Shown: piece after piece, positions 19,473 to 27,212 of the stretch
Position numbering within the stretch: the stretch's first letter is position 1
Layout: every line of letters starts with the position of its first letter
Assembly: GCF_003004785.1 (NCBI RefSeq)
Contig: NZ_PVZS01000005.1
Span: 62,001-126,000 of the forward strand
DNA from: Alsobacter soli
GTDB lineage: Bacteria; Pseudomonadota; Alphaproteobacteria; Rhizobiales; Beijerinckiaceae
Length of the DNA: 64,000 nucleotides
Reading direction: 5' to 3'
Notes under the pieces: model-generated
The model's input: only the letters and a program-made list of their open reading frames with translations
Database searches by the model: none
Told to the model about the DNA's origin: nothing
Position numbers and translations under genes: made by a program

Positions 19473-20393
19473 ATGCAAGCGGATTTCGAAGCCCGCCTGG
19501 GCGCCTGCGCGGAGGCCATCGAACGCACCCTGGATTCGCTGCTCGGCCCCGAGCCGCTCGCGGGCGAGATCGCGCGACCGGAACGCCTGCTGGAGGCGAT
19601 GCGCTATGCGGCGCTGGGCGGCGGGAAGCGCCTGCGCCCCTTCCTGCTGATGGAGAGCGCCCGGGTCTGCGGGCACGAAGGCGAGGGGGCCCTGCGGGCC
19701 GCGGCGGCGCTCGAAATGGTGCACTGCTATTCGCTGGCGCATGACGACCTGCCCGCGATGGATGACGACGACCTGCGACGTGGGCGCCCCACGCTCCACC
19801 GGCACCTGGACGAGGCGGCGGCCGTCCTGGCCGGCGACGCCCTGCTGACCTACGCCTTCGACGTGATGGCGGATGAGGCGACGCACCCGGATCCCGCCAT
19901 CCGCATGGCGCTGGTGGTCGGGCTGGCGCGCGCGTCCGGGCTCGGCGGCATGGCGGGAGGCCAGATGCTCGACCTGCAGGCGGAAGGACGCTACGGCGCG
20001 TCCGAACCCCTGGGGCAGGCGGACGTGCGGCGGCTCCAAGCCATGAAGACGGGCGCGCTGCTGGCCTTCGCTGTGGAGGCGGGAGCGATCCTGGGCGGCG
20101 CGGATCACGATGACCGCGCATCCATGACGGCCTATGGGCGGGCGCTGGGAGCCGCCTTCCAGGTGGCGGACGACGTGCTCGACGTGGAGTCGAGCCCCGA
20201 GGCCCTGGGCAAGGCCACCGGCAAGGATGCGGCCAAGGGCAAGGCGACGCTTGTCGGGGCGCTGGGCCTCGCGGAGGCGAAGGCCGAACGAGACCGGCTG
20301 GCGCTCGCGGCCGAATTGGCGCTCTCCGGCTTCGGGTCCGAGGCCGATGTGCTGCGGGCGGCGGCCCGCTTCGTCGTCGAGCGGCGCTCGTGA
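19473..20393 (+). CDS. ispA: Polyprenyl synthetase, probable farnesyl diphosphate synthase
   Basis: Condenses isopentenyl diphosphate with dimethylallyl/geranyl diphosphate. The 306-residue product carries the first Asp-rich motif in SLAHDDLPAMDDDDLRRG and the second in FQVADDVLDVES, plus the chain-length region GGKRLRPFLLMESARVCG typical of IspA. Its 3' end overlaps the DUF1345 gene (GTGA). ispG lies nearby in convergent orientation, so two isoprenoid steps cluster here. Confidence 0.92.
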   Translation: MQADFEARLGACAEAIERTLDSLLGPEPLAGEIARPERLLEAMRYAALGGGKRLRPFLLMESARVCGHEGEGALRAAAALEMVHCYSLAHDDLPAMDDDDLRRGRPTLHRHLDEAAAVLAGDALLTYAFDVMADEATHPDPAIRMALVVGLARASGLGGMAGGQMLDLQAEGRYGASEPLGQADVRRLQAMKTGALLAFAVEAGAILGGADHDDRASMTAYGRALGAAFQVADDVLDVESSPEALGKATGKDAAKGKATLVGALGLAEAKAERDRLALAAELALSGFGSEADVLRAAARFVVERRS

Positions 20394-21100
20394 GCGGGGC
20401 CGCCAAGACCAGGCCCCTCGGCGAGCGCGCCCTTCGGTCGTTGCGCAACCTGGCCCGGGGACGCGCGCGGCTGCTCATCAGCATCGCGCTCGGCCTCGTG
20501 GCGGGGCTGCTGATGCCGGGAAGCCTGCGCGTGAGCACGCGGCTGCTGCTCGCCTGGGACGCCGGAGTCCTGCTCTATATCGGGCTCGTCACCGTCATGA
20601 TGCAGCGCTCGGAGGTCGAGGACATCCGCAGCCGCGCGCTGGCGTATGACGAGAACCGCTTCACCATCCTGATCCTGATCGTGCTGGCCACCGTGTCGAG
20701 CTTCGGGGCGATCGTGGCGGAGCTGGTGAATGGGCATGTGGGCGGCCATCTGCAGGCCTGGCCGATGCTGCTGGCTGGCGTGACGGTGCTGCTGTCCTGG
20801 ACCTTCGCGCATGTAGTGTTCGCCCAGCACTACGCGCACGAGTATTACCTCTGCGAGCCCGGCTCCGGGCGGTGCGGGCTGAAGTTCCCGGACGAGGAAT
20901 GGCCGGACTACGGGGATTTCCTCTATTTTTCCTTTGTGATCGGCTGCGCGGCGCAGACGGCCGACGTGGAGGTCTCCAGCGGGGCGATGCGACGCATCGT
21001 GCTGGTCCACGGCGTGGTGGCCTTCCTGTTCAACACGGCGGTGCTGGCGCTGACGATCAACATCGCAGCGGGGCTCATCGGCACGGGGCCGGGGGGCTAG
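20390..21100 (+). CDS. DUF1345 membrane protein
   Basis: A 236-residue integral membrane protein of unknown function matching the DUF1345 pattern: DAGVLLYIGLVTVMMQRS, SWTFAHVVFAQHYAHEYY, FSFVIGCAAQTADVEV and AFLFNTAVLALTINIAAGL. About five to six hydrophobic segments. The GTG start overlaps the ispA stop codon by four bases, so it is translationally coupled to ispA, but nothing ties it functionally to isoprenoids. Confidence 0.85.
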   Translation: MSGAAKTRPLGERALRSLRNLARGRARLLISIALGLVAGLLMPGSLRVSTRLLLAWDAGVLLYIGLVTVMMQRSEVEDIRSRALAYDENRFTILILIVLATVSSFGAIVAELVNGHVGGHLQAWPMLLAGVTVLLSWTFAHVVFAQHYAHEYYLCEPGSGRCGLKFPDEEWPDYGDFLYFSFVIGCAAQTADVEVSSGAMRRIVLVHGVVAFLFNTAVLALTINIAAGLIGTGPGG

Positions 21101-21216
21101 GGGGTCGGCGCGACCTCTAGGGCGGATTCGTGGCTGCCCGTGGATCCCCTTCCCCTCCGCCGCTTCGCGGCTCCGGCCGGGGATGACGGGGAGCGTCACC
21201 CGAGCGGTGAGAGGGC

Positions 21217-22503
21217 CTACTCGGCGGCCGTCTTGGTCCCGACGGCGTAACGCTTCTCGATGTAGTCGGCGACGAGGGCCTTGAATTCGGCCGCGATGGT
21301 CGGCCCGCGCAGGGTGGCGGCCTTGCGGCCGTCGATGAAGACGGGCGCGGTCGGCGTCTCGCCGGTGCCGGGCAGCGAGATGCCGATGTCGGCGTGCTTG
21401 GACTCGCCAGGGCCATTTACGATGCAGCCCATGACGGCGACGTTGAGGTTTTCCACGCCCGGATAGGTCGCCTTCCAGTCCGGCATGGAGGTCGAGATCC
21501 AGTCCTGGATGTCCCGGGCGAGCTCCTGGAACACGGTCGAGGTGGTGCGGCCGCAGCCGGGGCAGGCGGCCACGAGCGGCACGAAGGTGCGGAAGCCCAT
21601 GGTCTGCAGCAGCTCCTGGGCGACCTTGACCTCGAGGGTGCGGTCGCCGCCGGGTTCGGGCGTGAGGGACACCCGGATGGTGTCGCCGACGCCTTCCTGC
21701 AGGAGGATGCCCATGGCGGCCGAGGAGGCCACGATGCCCTTCGAGCCCATTCCGGCTTCCGTGAGGCCGAGGTGGATGGCGTAGTCGCTGCGCTGCGCCA
21801 GCATGCGATAGACGGCGATCAGCTCCTGCACGGCCGAGACCTTGGCGGAGAGGATCATGCGGTCCTTGCCGAGCCCCATCTCTTCGGCCCGGGCGGCGGA
21901 GAGGAGGGCCGACTGCACCATCGCTTCGCGAGTGACGGCGCGGGCGTCCAGCGGGGCCGGGCTGGCGGCGTTCAGGTCCATAAGGTGGGTGAGGAGGTCC
22001 TGGTCGAGCGAGCCCCAGTTGGCGCCGATGCGCACCGCCTTGCCGTGCTTCATGGCGAGCTCGACGATGGCCCCGAACTGGCGGTCCTTCTTCTCCTTGA
22101 AGCCTACGTTGCCGGGATTGATGCGGTACTTGTCCAGGGCCTCCGCGCAAGCGGGGTGCTCGGCCAGCAGCTTGTGGCCGATGTAGTGGAAGTCGCCCAC
22201 CAGCGGGACGTCGATCCCGCGGGCCAGCAGCTTCTCCTTGATGTGCGGGACCGCGGCCGCGGCCTCGTCGCGGTCCACGGTGATGCGCACCAGCTCCGAG
22301 CCGGCGCGGGCCAGGGCGGCGACCTGCCCCACGGTGGAGTCGATGTCGGCCGTGTCCGTGTTGGTCATGGACTGGACCACCACGGGGGCGCCGCCGCCGA
22401 CCAGGACCTTGCCGACCCGCACGCCGACGGAGCGATGCCGCGGCAGGGGGCCGGAGGCGACCGGGGCCGGCAGGCAAGGCTGGGCGAGGTCAGCAGCGGT
22501 CAT
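21217..22503 (-). CDS. ispG: 4-hydroxy-3-methylbut-2-enyl diphosphate synthase IspG
   Basis: [4Fe-4S] enzyme of the MEP pathway converting MEcPP to HMBPP. The 428-residue protein has [20 protein letters not shown] at the N-terminus, [12 protein letters not shown] in the TIM barrel, and the cluster ligands in ACPGCGRT and [12 protein letters not shown]. The ATG at 22503 ([11 protein letters not shown]) is preferred; the longer open frame to 22563 would overlap zur. It follows zur by 56 bp on the same strand and probably shares its transcript. Confidence 0.95.
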   Translation of the reverse strand: MTAADLAQPCLPAPVASGPLPRHRSVGVRVGKVLVGGGAPVVVQSMTNTDTADIDSTVGQVAALARAGSELVRITVDRDEAAAAVPHIKEKLLARGIDVPLVGDFHYIGHKLLAEHPACAEALDKYRINPGNVGFKEKKDRQFGAIVELAMKHGKAVRIGANWGSLDQDLLTHLMDLNAASPAPLDARAVTREAMVQSALLSAARAEEMGLGKDRMILSAKVSAVQELIAVYRMLAQRSDYAIHLGLTEAGMGSKGIVASSAAMGILLQEGVGDTIRVSLTPEPGGDRTLEVKVAQELLQTMGFRTFVPLVAACPGCGRTTSTVFQELARDIQDWISTSMPDWKATYPGVENLNVAVMGCIVNGPGESKHADIGISLPGTGETPTAPVFIDGRKAATLRGPTIAAEFKALVADYIEKRYAVGTKTAAE

Positions 22504-22559
22504 GGCAGGTTCCGTTTCTGTGGGGTCGGCGGGAGAGGCGCCACGGCTCGGCAGGCGAG

Positions 22560-23111
22560 TCAAGCGTGCTCATGCGCCGGGGCGGCGCAGTGGGCGCAGC
22601 GGCCGGCGAGCTCGATGACGTTGGCGCGCGGGTTGAAGCCCTGCGCGGCCGCGAGGTGGGCGAGGGCGCCGCGGAGTTCGTCCGAGCAGGCCTCGTCCAC
22701 GCCGCCGCAGGCCTCGCAGATCATGAAAACCACCAGGTCGTCGGGCGCGTGGCGAAAAGGGCAGGCGATAAAGGCGTTGCGGCTCTCGAGCTTGTGGACG
22801 AACCCGTTCTCCTGAAGGAAATCGAGCGCGCGATACACCTGCGTGGGCGCAAGCCGCTTCGCCTCGGCCGCGGGCGCCAGGTTGTCGATGAGGTCGTAGG
22901 CGCTCATGGGGCGGTGGGTGGCGTAGAGGGCGTCCAGCACCTGGCGGCGAATGGGCGTGAGGCGCAGGCCCTTCTCGGAACAGGCCGTCTCGGCCTCGGC
23001 CAGGGCCTGGGGCCGGCGCGCCGCGTGGTCATGCGCATGGGCGCAGCCGCCCGAAGGCGCGCCGTCGGCGTGCTCGTGGGGGTGCGGGTGATGGTGAAGG
23101 CGCTCAGCCAT
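22560..23111 (-). CDS. zur: Fur family regulator, probable Zur
   Basis: A 183-residue Fur-family repressor. The winged helix is [20 protein letters not shown] through [20 protein letters not shown]. The dimerisation domain has CEACGG and CAHC pairs for the structural zinc. The N-terminal 35 residues are strikingly His-rich ([21 protein letters not shown]). The shortened regulatory-site pattern ([21 protein letters not shown]) is closer to Zur than to Fur. No znuABC genes are in the window. Confidence 0.8.
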   Translation of the reverse strand: MAERLHHHPHPHEHADGAPSGGCAHAHDHAARRPQALAEAETACSEKGLRLTPIRRQVLDALYATHRPMSAYDLIDNLAPAAEAKRLAPTQVYRALDFLQENGFVHKLESRNAFIACPFRHAPDDLVVFMICEACGGVDEACSDELRGALAHLAAAQGFNPRANVIELAGRCAHCAAPAHEHA

Positions 23112-23223
23112 GCGATCCTCAGGCCATATGTAGCACGCCGGCGCGGTTCAGCCACCCGGCCGCGGCGGCTTGACGCCGTGTTGCGGCGCCGCACAATCCC
23201 GGCTGCCGAAATGGGAGCCCCGC

Positions 23224-24261
23224 ATGTCCGGCCAGGCGCAGATCCCTCCCGTCGCCCGCAAGCGGGTGAACCTCGCCCTGCAGGGAGGCGGCGCGCACGG
23301 CGCCTTCACATGGGGCGTGCTCGACGCCCTGCTCGAGGACGGGCGGCTCGAGATCGAGGGGCTGAGCGGCACCAGCGCCGGCGCGATGAACGCCGCCATC
23401 ATCGCCTGCGGGATCGCTGAAGGAGGACCAGAGGCGGCCCGGCGCAAGCTCGCCCGGTTCTGGAAGGCGGTCGCCATCGACGGCGACCTGCGCGGGCCGC
23501 AGCGCGCGTTGTTCGATGCGCTGCTCGGGGCCTGGAAGCTGGGCTCCACCGGCGCGGCGGACTGGCTCCCACAGTTTGGCGCCCTGTCGCCCTACGCCTT
23601 GAACCCGCTGGACATCAACCCACTGCGGGACGTGGTGGAGCGCCATGTCGATTTCGAGCGGCTGCGGGCCTACGAGGCCCTGAAGCTGTTCATCGCGGCC
23701 ACGAACGTCCACACCGGGAAGGTCCGCGTGTTCCATCGGCAGGAGCTGACGGCGGACATGCTGATGGCCTCGGCGGCGCTGCCTTCGCTGTTCAAGGCCG
23801 TCGAGGTGGAGGGCGTGCCCTACTGGGACGGCGGCTACATGGGCAACCCCGTGCTGTTTCCGTTCTTCACGGAGACGGGCACGGCGGACATCATCCTGGT
23901 GCAGATCAACCCGATCATGCGGGAGGAGACGCCCAACACGTCGAGCGAGATCCTGGAGCGGGTGAACGAGATCACGTTCAACGCCTCGCTCCTCCACGAA
24001 CTGCGCGCCATCGACTTCGTCCGCCGCCTCATCGATGCGGGCCGGCTGGCCGGAACGCACTACAAGCGCATCCGCATGCACAGAATCAGCGCGCAGGACG
24101 AACTGCGCCAGTTCGGCTCCGCCTCCAAGCTGAGCGCCGACTGGGCCTTGTTCCAGCAGTTGCACAGGATCGGCCGCAAGGCGGGCCAGGATTTCCTGCG
24201 CGCCCATTTCGACATGATCGGCGTGGAGGGAACGCTGGACCTGCGAGCCGAGTTGGCCTGA
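23224..24261 (+). CDS. Patatin-like phospholipase
   Basis: Serine hydrolase of the patatin family, 345 residues. The oxyanion-hole motif is NLALQGGGAHGAFTWGVLD, the nucleophile elbow LSGTSAGAMNAA (Ser in GTSAG), and the Asp of the dyad lies in YWDGGYMGNP. Members act on phospholipids or polyhydroxyalkanoate; the PHA genes 5.6 kb away make either plausible. The ATG at 23224 (MSGQAQIPPV) is chosen because the longer frame to 23170 has no family similarity. The SelW-like gene starts 20 bp after its stop. Confidence 0.88.
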   Translation: MSGQAQIPPVARKRVNLALQGGGAHGAFTWGVLDALLEDGRLEIEGLSGTSAGAMNAAIIACGIAEGGPEAARRKLARFWKAVAIDGDLRGPQRALFDALLGAWKLGSTGAADWLPQFGALSPYALNPLDINPLRDVVERHVDFERLRAYEALKLFIAATNVHTGKVRVFHRQELTADMLMASAALPSLFKAVEVEGVPYWDGGYMGNPVLFPFFTETGTADIILVQINPIMREETPNTSSEILERVNEITFNASLLHELRAIDFVRRLIDAGRLAGTHYKRIRMHRISAQDELRQFGSASKLSADWALFQQLHRIGRKAGQDFLRAHFDMIGVEGTLDLRAELA

Positions 24262-24281
24262 TCCATCCAGGAGAAACCACC

Positions 24282-24551
24282 ATGGCCATGCACATCGCCT
24301 ATTGCCGGGCCTGAGGCTACGACAAGGAGGCCCTCCGGGTGAGGGTCAGGCTCCAGCAGCAGGGGGTCGGAGACGTCACGATGGCCCCGGGAACGTCCGG
24401 GCAGTTCGACGTGACCGCCGATGGCGCGCTGCTCTATTCCAAGCACCTCATGGGGCGCTTCCCCATGGATCGCGAGATCGACCATTGGGCCCGCACGGGC
24501 GAGCCCGAGGCGGCTTTCGCGAAGGTGATCGGCGCGGGGCGGCGGCCGTGA
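24282..24551 (+). CDS. SelW-like (Rdx family) selenoprotein candidate with in-frame UGA
   Basis: The frame starts at ATG 24282 with AGGAG eight bases upstream. It reads MAMHIAYCRA, then TGA at 24312-24314, then GYDKEALRVRVRLQQQG and on to a stop at 24551 (89 codons if TGA is read). The TGA falls exactly at the second redox position of the CxxU motif: vertebrate SelW reads YCGAUGYKPKYLQLKEKL at this point. The rest also fits the family (PGTSGQFDVTADGALLYSKH, MGRFP). A bacterial-SECIS-like hairpin lies 15-33 bases past the UGA. The predicted role is a thioredoxin-fold selenol/thiol oxidoreductase. SelA, SelB and tRNA-Sec are not in the window; without them this would be a nonsense-mutated gene. 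It follows the patatin gene by 20 bp. Confidence 0.8.
24329..24347 (+). promoter_or_regulatory. Candidate bacterial SECIS hairpin
   Basis: Directly downstream of the in-frame UGA, GGCCCTC pairs with GAGGGTC (seven pairs including one G-U) around the loop CGGGT. The loop starts 22 bases after the UGA and has G as its second base. This fits the bacterial SECIS model: apical loop 16-37 bases from UGA, with a G among the first two loop bases. An overlapping GGAG/CTCC hairpin is an alternative fold. Confidence 0.6.
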
Positions 24552-24605
24552 GTCGCGCCGCGCCGGCCGGACATGACGGCCGGGAAATCCCTCCCGCCGC
24601 AAACC

Positions 24606-25283
24606 TCAGTTCTTCGCCCCGAGGCCGGCGAAGCGCCACACGGTGGTGCGCTTCACTTCGTTGTCCTCCAGCTCGCGGGTGGTGGGTACCTGATAGGTCG
24701 CGACCGCCTGCAGGCGCTCGCGCGGCAGGTAGCTGCGGCCGGGATCTCCAACGAGCACAAGGGCGCCCCGGCGGGCCAGGGCCTCGAGCCAGTCGGTGAC
24801 CGCGCGGGCCATGTCGCGCTCGTAGCAGACATCCCCGGCGAGCACGACCTCCCAGCCGCGATCCTGCCCGACGAGGTCCTCGCGGGTCGCCGTGAGGGCG
24901 ACGCCGTTGGCCTGCGCGTTCAGCCGGATCGCCGCAAGGGCGAAGGGGTCGATGTCGACGGTCTCCACGGGCGCTGCGCCCGCAAGCGCGGCGGCGATGC
25001 CGGCGAGTCCGGAGCCGGACGCGAAATCGAGCACGCGACGGCCGCGCACGGCCTCCGGGTTGTCGAGCAGCCAGCGGGCGAGCGCCTGGCCCCCGGCCCA
25101 CGCGAAGGCCCAGAAGGGGGGCGGAAGCCCGATCTCGCCCAGCTCTTCCTCCGTCTTGCGCCAGAGCTCGGTGGACTCGGTCGCCACATGGAGGCGCACC
25201 TCGGGCGCGTGCGGGGTAGGCGTGAGCTCCGTGTTGGCGCGGATGAACGCCTCCGGATCCGTGATGGTCAGCCTGCCTGTCAC
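24606..25283 (-). CDS. Methyltransferase, bacterial ETF-beta lysine methyltransferase homologue
   Basis: A 225-residue class I SAM-dependent methyltransferase. PPPFWAFAWAGGQALARWLL, motif I VLDFASGSGLAGIAAA, VDIDPFALAAIRLNAQ and LVGDPGRSYLPRERL line up closely with human ETFBKMT (METTL20), which methylates the electron-transfer flavoprotein beta subunit next to its recognition loop. An Agrobacterium homologue is known to do the same. GTG 25283 is the start; it overlaps the stop of the upstream glycosyltransferase gene (GTGA). Confidence 0.82.
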   Translation of the reverse strand: MTGRLTITDPEAFIRANTELTPTPHAPEVRLHVATESTELWRKTEEELGEIGLPPPFWAFAWAGGQALARWLLDNPEAVRGRRVLDFASGSGLAGIAAALAGAAPVETVDIDPFALAAIRLNAQANGVALTATREDLVGQDRGWEVVLAGDVCYERDMARAVTDWLEALARRGALVLVGDPGRSYLPRERLQAVATYQVPTTRELEDNEVKRTTVWRFAGLGAKN

Positions 25284-26422
25284 AACGGGCGCTCCAGAAG
25301 GCGGCGGTAGACGGCGAGCACCGTCGAGGCGACGTGATGCTCCGTGTAGCCCGCGAGGATGTCGGCCCGCGCCGCCTCGCCCAGGCGCGCCAGCAGGGCG
25401 GGATCCCGTGCGAGGCGGGCGAAGCGATCCGCCAGCGCGGCCGCGTCGCCGAGCGGCGTGAGAAAGCCGTTGTGGCCGTCGCGGACGAGGCTGCGACAGC
25501 CGGACACGTCGGTGGCCAGGAGGGGCCGGCCGCAGCAGGCAGCCTCGATCAGTGAACGGGGCATGCCCTCGCCGTGGGAGGGCAGCACGGCCGCATGGTG
25601 GTCGCGCCAGACGCCCGCCACGTCGCGGGTGGGGCCCTGCCAGCGCACGCCGGGGCGCGCCGACCATTCGCGCAGAGTCGCCTCGTCGATCGTCGTCGCG
25701 TTGGACGGGTCGGGTGCGCCGTAGAGGGAGAGCTCGACGTCGACCCCGCCGGCGCGGGCGAGCCGCACGGCCTCCACGGCCGTGTCGACACCCTTCGTCC
25801 ACAGCATGCGCGCCACCGTGGCGACGCGCAGGGGCGGGCAGGGCGGCATGGGGGCCGCCGGAAAAGCGGCAGGATCGATGCCCGCGCCATTGACGACGGC
25901 CACCTCGTCCGGGTCCGCGGGGTCGAGCCCGAGGGCGGGAGGATCGTCCCTGTTCTCGAACAGGAAGATCGACCCTCTTCCGCCGATCGGGCCGGCGAAC
26001 AGGGCGCGGATGGCGGCGCGGACCGCGCGCCATTTGGGCGAAGGCGAGCCGCCCACGGGACCCAGACCCGTCACGGCGCAGACCCGGCGGGGGACGCCCG
26101 CCAAGCGGGCCGCGATCCCGCCCAGGATCACGGGCTGCATGGCGAGGAGATGGACGATGTCGGGGCGCTCCCGGCGCAGCAGCCCGGCCAGCATCCGCAC
26201 ATAACGCCAAACGTCCGCTGGGCCGCGGTCCCGCCGCTCCGCATCCACGGCGACCGGCCGGAAGCCCTCGCGCTCGATGGCTTCGCCGTGGTCCCGGACG
26301 CGGCAGGCGACCACGACCTCGAAGCCTGCGTCCCGGGCGGCGCGGGCCATCGGCAGGAAGTGGGAGCAGAAGAACCAGTCTTCCGTGGCCACGTAGAGAA
26401 GCTTGGGCTTGGGGCGGGTCAT
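25280..26422 (-). CDS. Glycosyltransferase family 4
   Basis: A 380-residue GT-B glycosyltransferase. The N-terminal Rossmann half begins [22 protein letters not shown] and includes [20 protein letters not shown]. The C-terminal half has [20 protein letters not shown] and the donor-binding [20 protein letters not shown] with the conserved Glu pair. The open frame extends to 26461, but MTRPKPK at 26422 fits the family start. It resembles the capsule/O-antigen type that adds to undecaprenyl-linked sugars. No other polysaccharide genes are adjacent, so the target is unknown. Confidence 0.87.
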   Translation of the reverse strand: MTRPKPKLLYVATEDWFFCSHFLPMARAARDAGFEVVVACRVRDHGEAIEREGFRPVAVDAERRDRGPADVWRYVRMLAGLLRRERPDIVHLLAMQPVILGGIAARLAGVPRRVCAVTGLGPVGGSPSPKWRAVRAAIRALFAGPIGGRGSIFLFENRDDPPALGLDPADPDEVAVVNGAGIDPAAFPAAPMPPCPPLRVATVARMLWTKGVDTAVEAVRLARAGGVDVELSLYGAPDPSNATTIDEATLREWSARPGVRWQGPTRDVAGVWRDHHAAVLPSHGEGMPRSLIEAACCGRPLLATDVSGCRSLVRDGHNGFLTPLGDAAALADRFARLARDPALLARLGEAARADILAGYTEHHVASTVLAVYRRLLERPL

Positions 26423-26622
26423 GGCTTCGGGTTGGACAACAGCGCGGGCCTCGCATAGCACGGCGCGGGGCGGGAGCCAGCCTTTCGCGCCTGCGAAGAT
26501 TCCGACTCGGCCGGACTAGTCATCGGCGAGGGTTTCCTGTATTAGCCCGGCTTCGAATTTGCGGCTGGCGGCCGATGGCCGGTTCATGCCCGATCGCCCA
26601 AGCCTATCCATCGGAGAGTTCC

Positions 26623-26808
26623 ATGGCCGTTCCGAAGCGAAAGACGTCCCCCATGAAGCGCGGCTTCCGCCGTTCGGCGGACGCCCTGAAGCAGCCGACC
26701 TATGTCGAGGACAAGGACTCCGGCGAGCTGCGCCGCCCGCACCACATCGACCTGAAGACCGGCATGTACCGTGGTCGCCAGGTGCTGAAGGTGAAGTCGG
26801 CCGAGTAA
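26623..26808 (+). CDS. rpmF: 50S ribosomal protein L32
   Basis: The 61-residue product [20 protein letters not shown] is a clear alphaproteobacterial L32 (AVPKRK start, [14 protein letters not shown]). It has no zinc-binding CxxC pairs, as usual for this lineage. GGAGAG lies eight bases before the ATG. It stands alone, with a strong terminator 85 bp downstream; the plsX neighbour seen in many bacteria is absent. Confidence 0.97.
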   Translation: MAVPKRKTSPMKRGFRRSADALKQPTYVEDKDSGELRRPHHIDLKTGMYRGRQVLKVKSAE

Positions 26809-27212
26809 GGCTGGCTTCGCCGTGGCCTAGGCCACGACGTCGAGATCCGGCCGCTGGGGCGGCCGTTTCAACATCCGAGACGTCTCGTAAGCAGCGGCGC
26901 CGGCCTCCGGCGCCGCTCTTCTTTTGCCGCGCTGCGACGGAAGACCGGCGCGCATGGCGAGCAACTGGGCCAGGAAGGGCGCCTCTGAACGCGAAGCGCC
27001 CGGTCCGCGATTCGCCCCTTCGCGCGCGCCGTCGGCCGTCGGCACAACGGCTAAAACACGCGTCGGTTGAACATCTTGTGCCATTCGGGGCTTCCTGGGC
27101 GCCAAAACGAAACGCGGTCGCGTCAACGCGGGTTTCGTTGCACGGCCCGCGCCATTCTTAACGTTCCCTTAACCACGCCGAAAGCACCCTCGTCGGGCAA
27201 TCGCCACCCGGC
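26809..27212. other. 404-bp intergenic region after rpmF
   Basis: No supported coding region. It holds a 16-bp perfect palindrome (CGTGGCCTAGGCCACG, 26821-26836), the rpmF terminator, and the upstream region of the GGDEF/EAL gene. The rest shows nothing I recognise. Confidence 0.5.
26893..26925 (+). terminator. Rho-independent terminator of rpmF
   Basis: An 11-bp stem (AGCGGCGCCGG / CCGGCGCCGCT, loop CCT) is followed by CTTCTTTT. Confidence 0.85.

Noticed and set aside
21101-21216. Possible further palindromic repeat copy between DUF1345 and ispG
   Set aside because: It contains GGCCGGGGATGACGG-like phrases but no matching second arm of useful length, so it is not listed as a repeat.
20132-22477. 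781-codon minus-strand frame over ispA/ispG
   Set aside because: Overlaps two well-supported genes; its composition is typical of out-of-frame translation.
24339-24551. A 70-residue start at ATG 24339 for the SelW-like gene
   Set aside because: This removes the CxxU redox motif, and the strong ribosome site and homology lie further upstream at 24282. It is the likely automated call but not the biologically sensible one.
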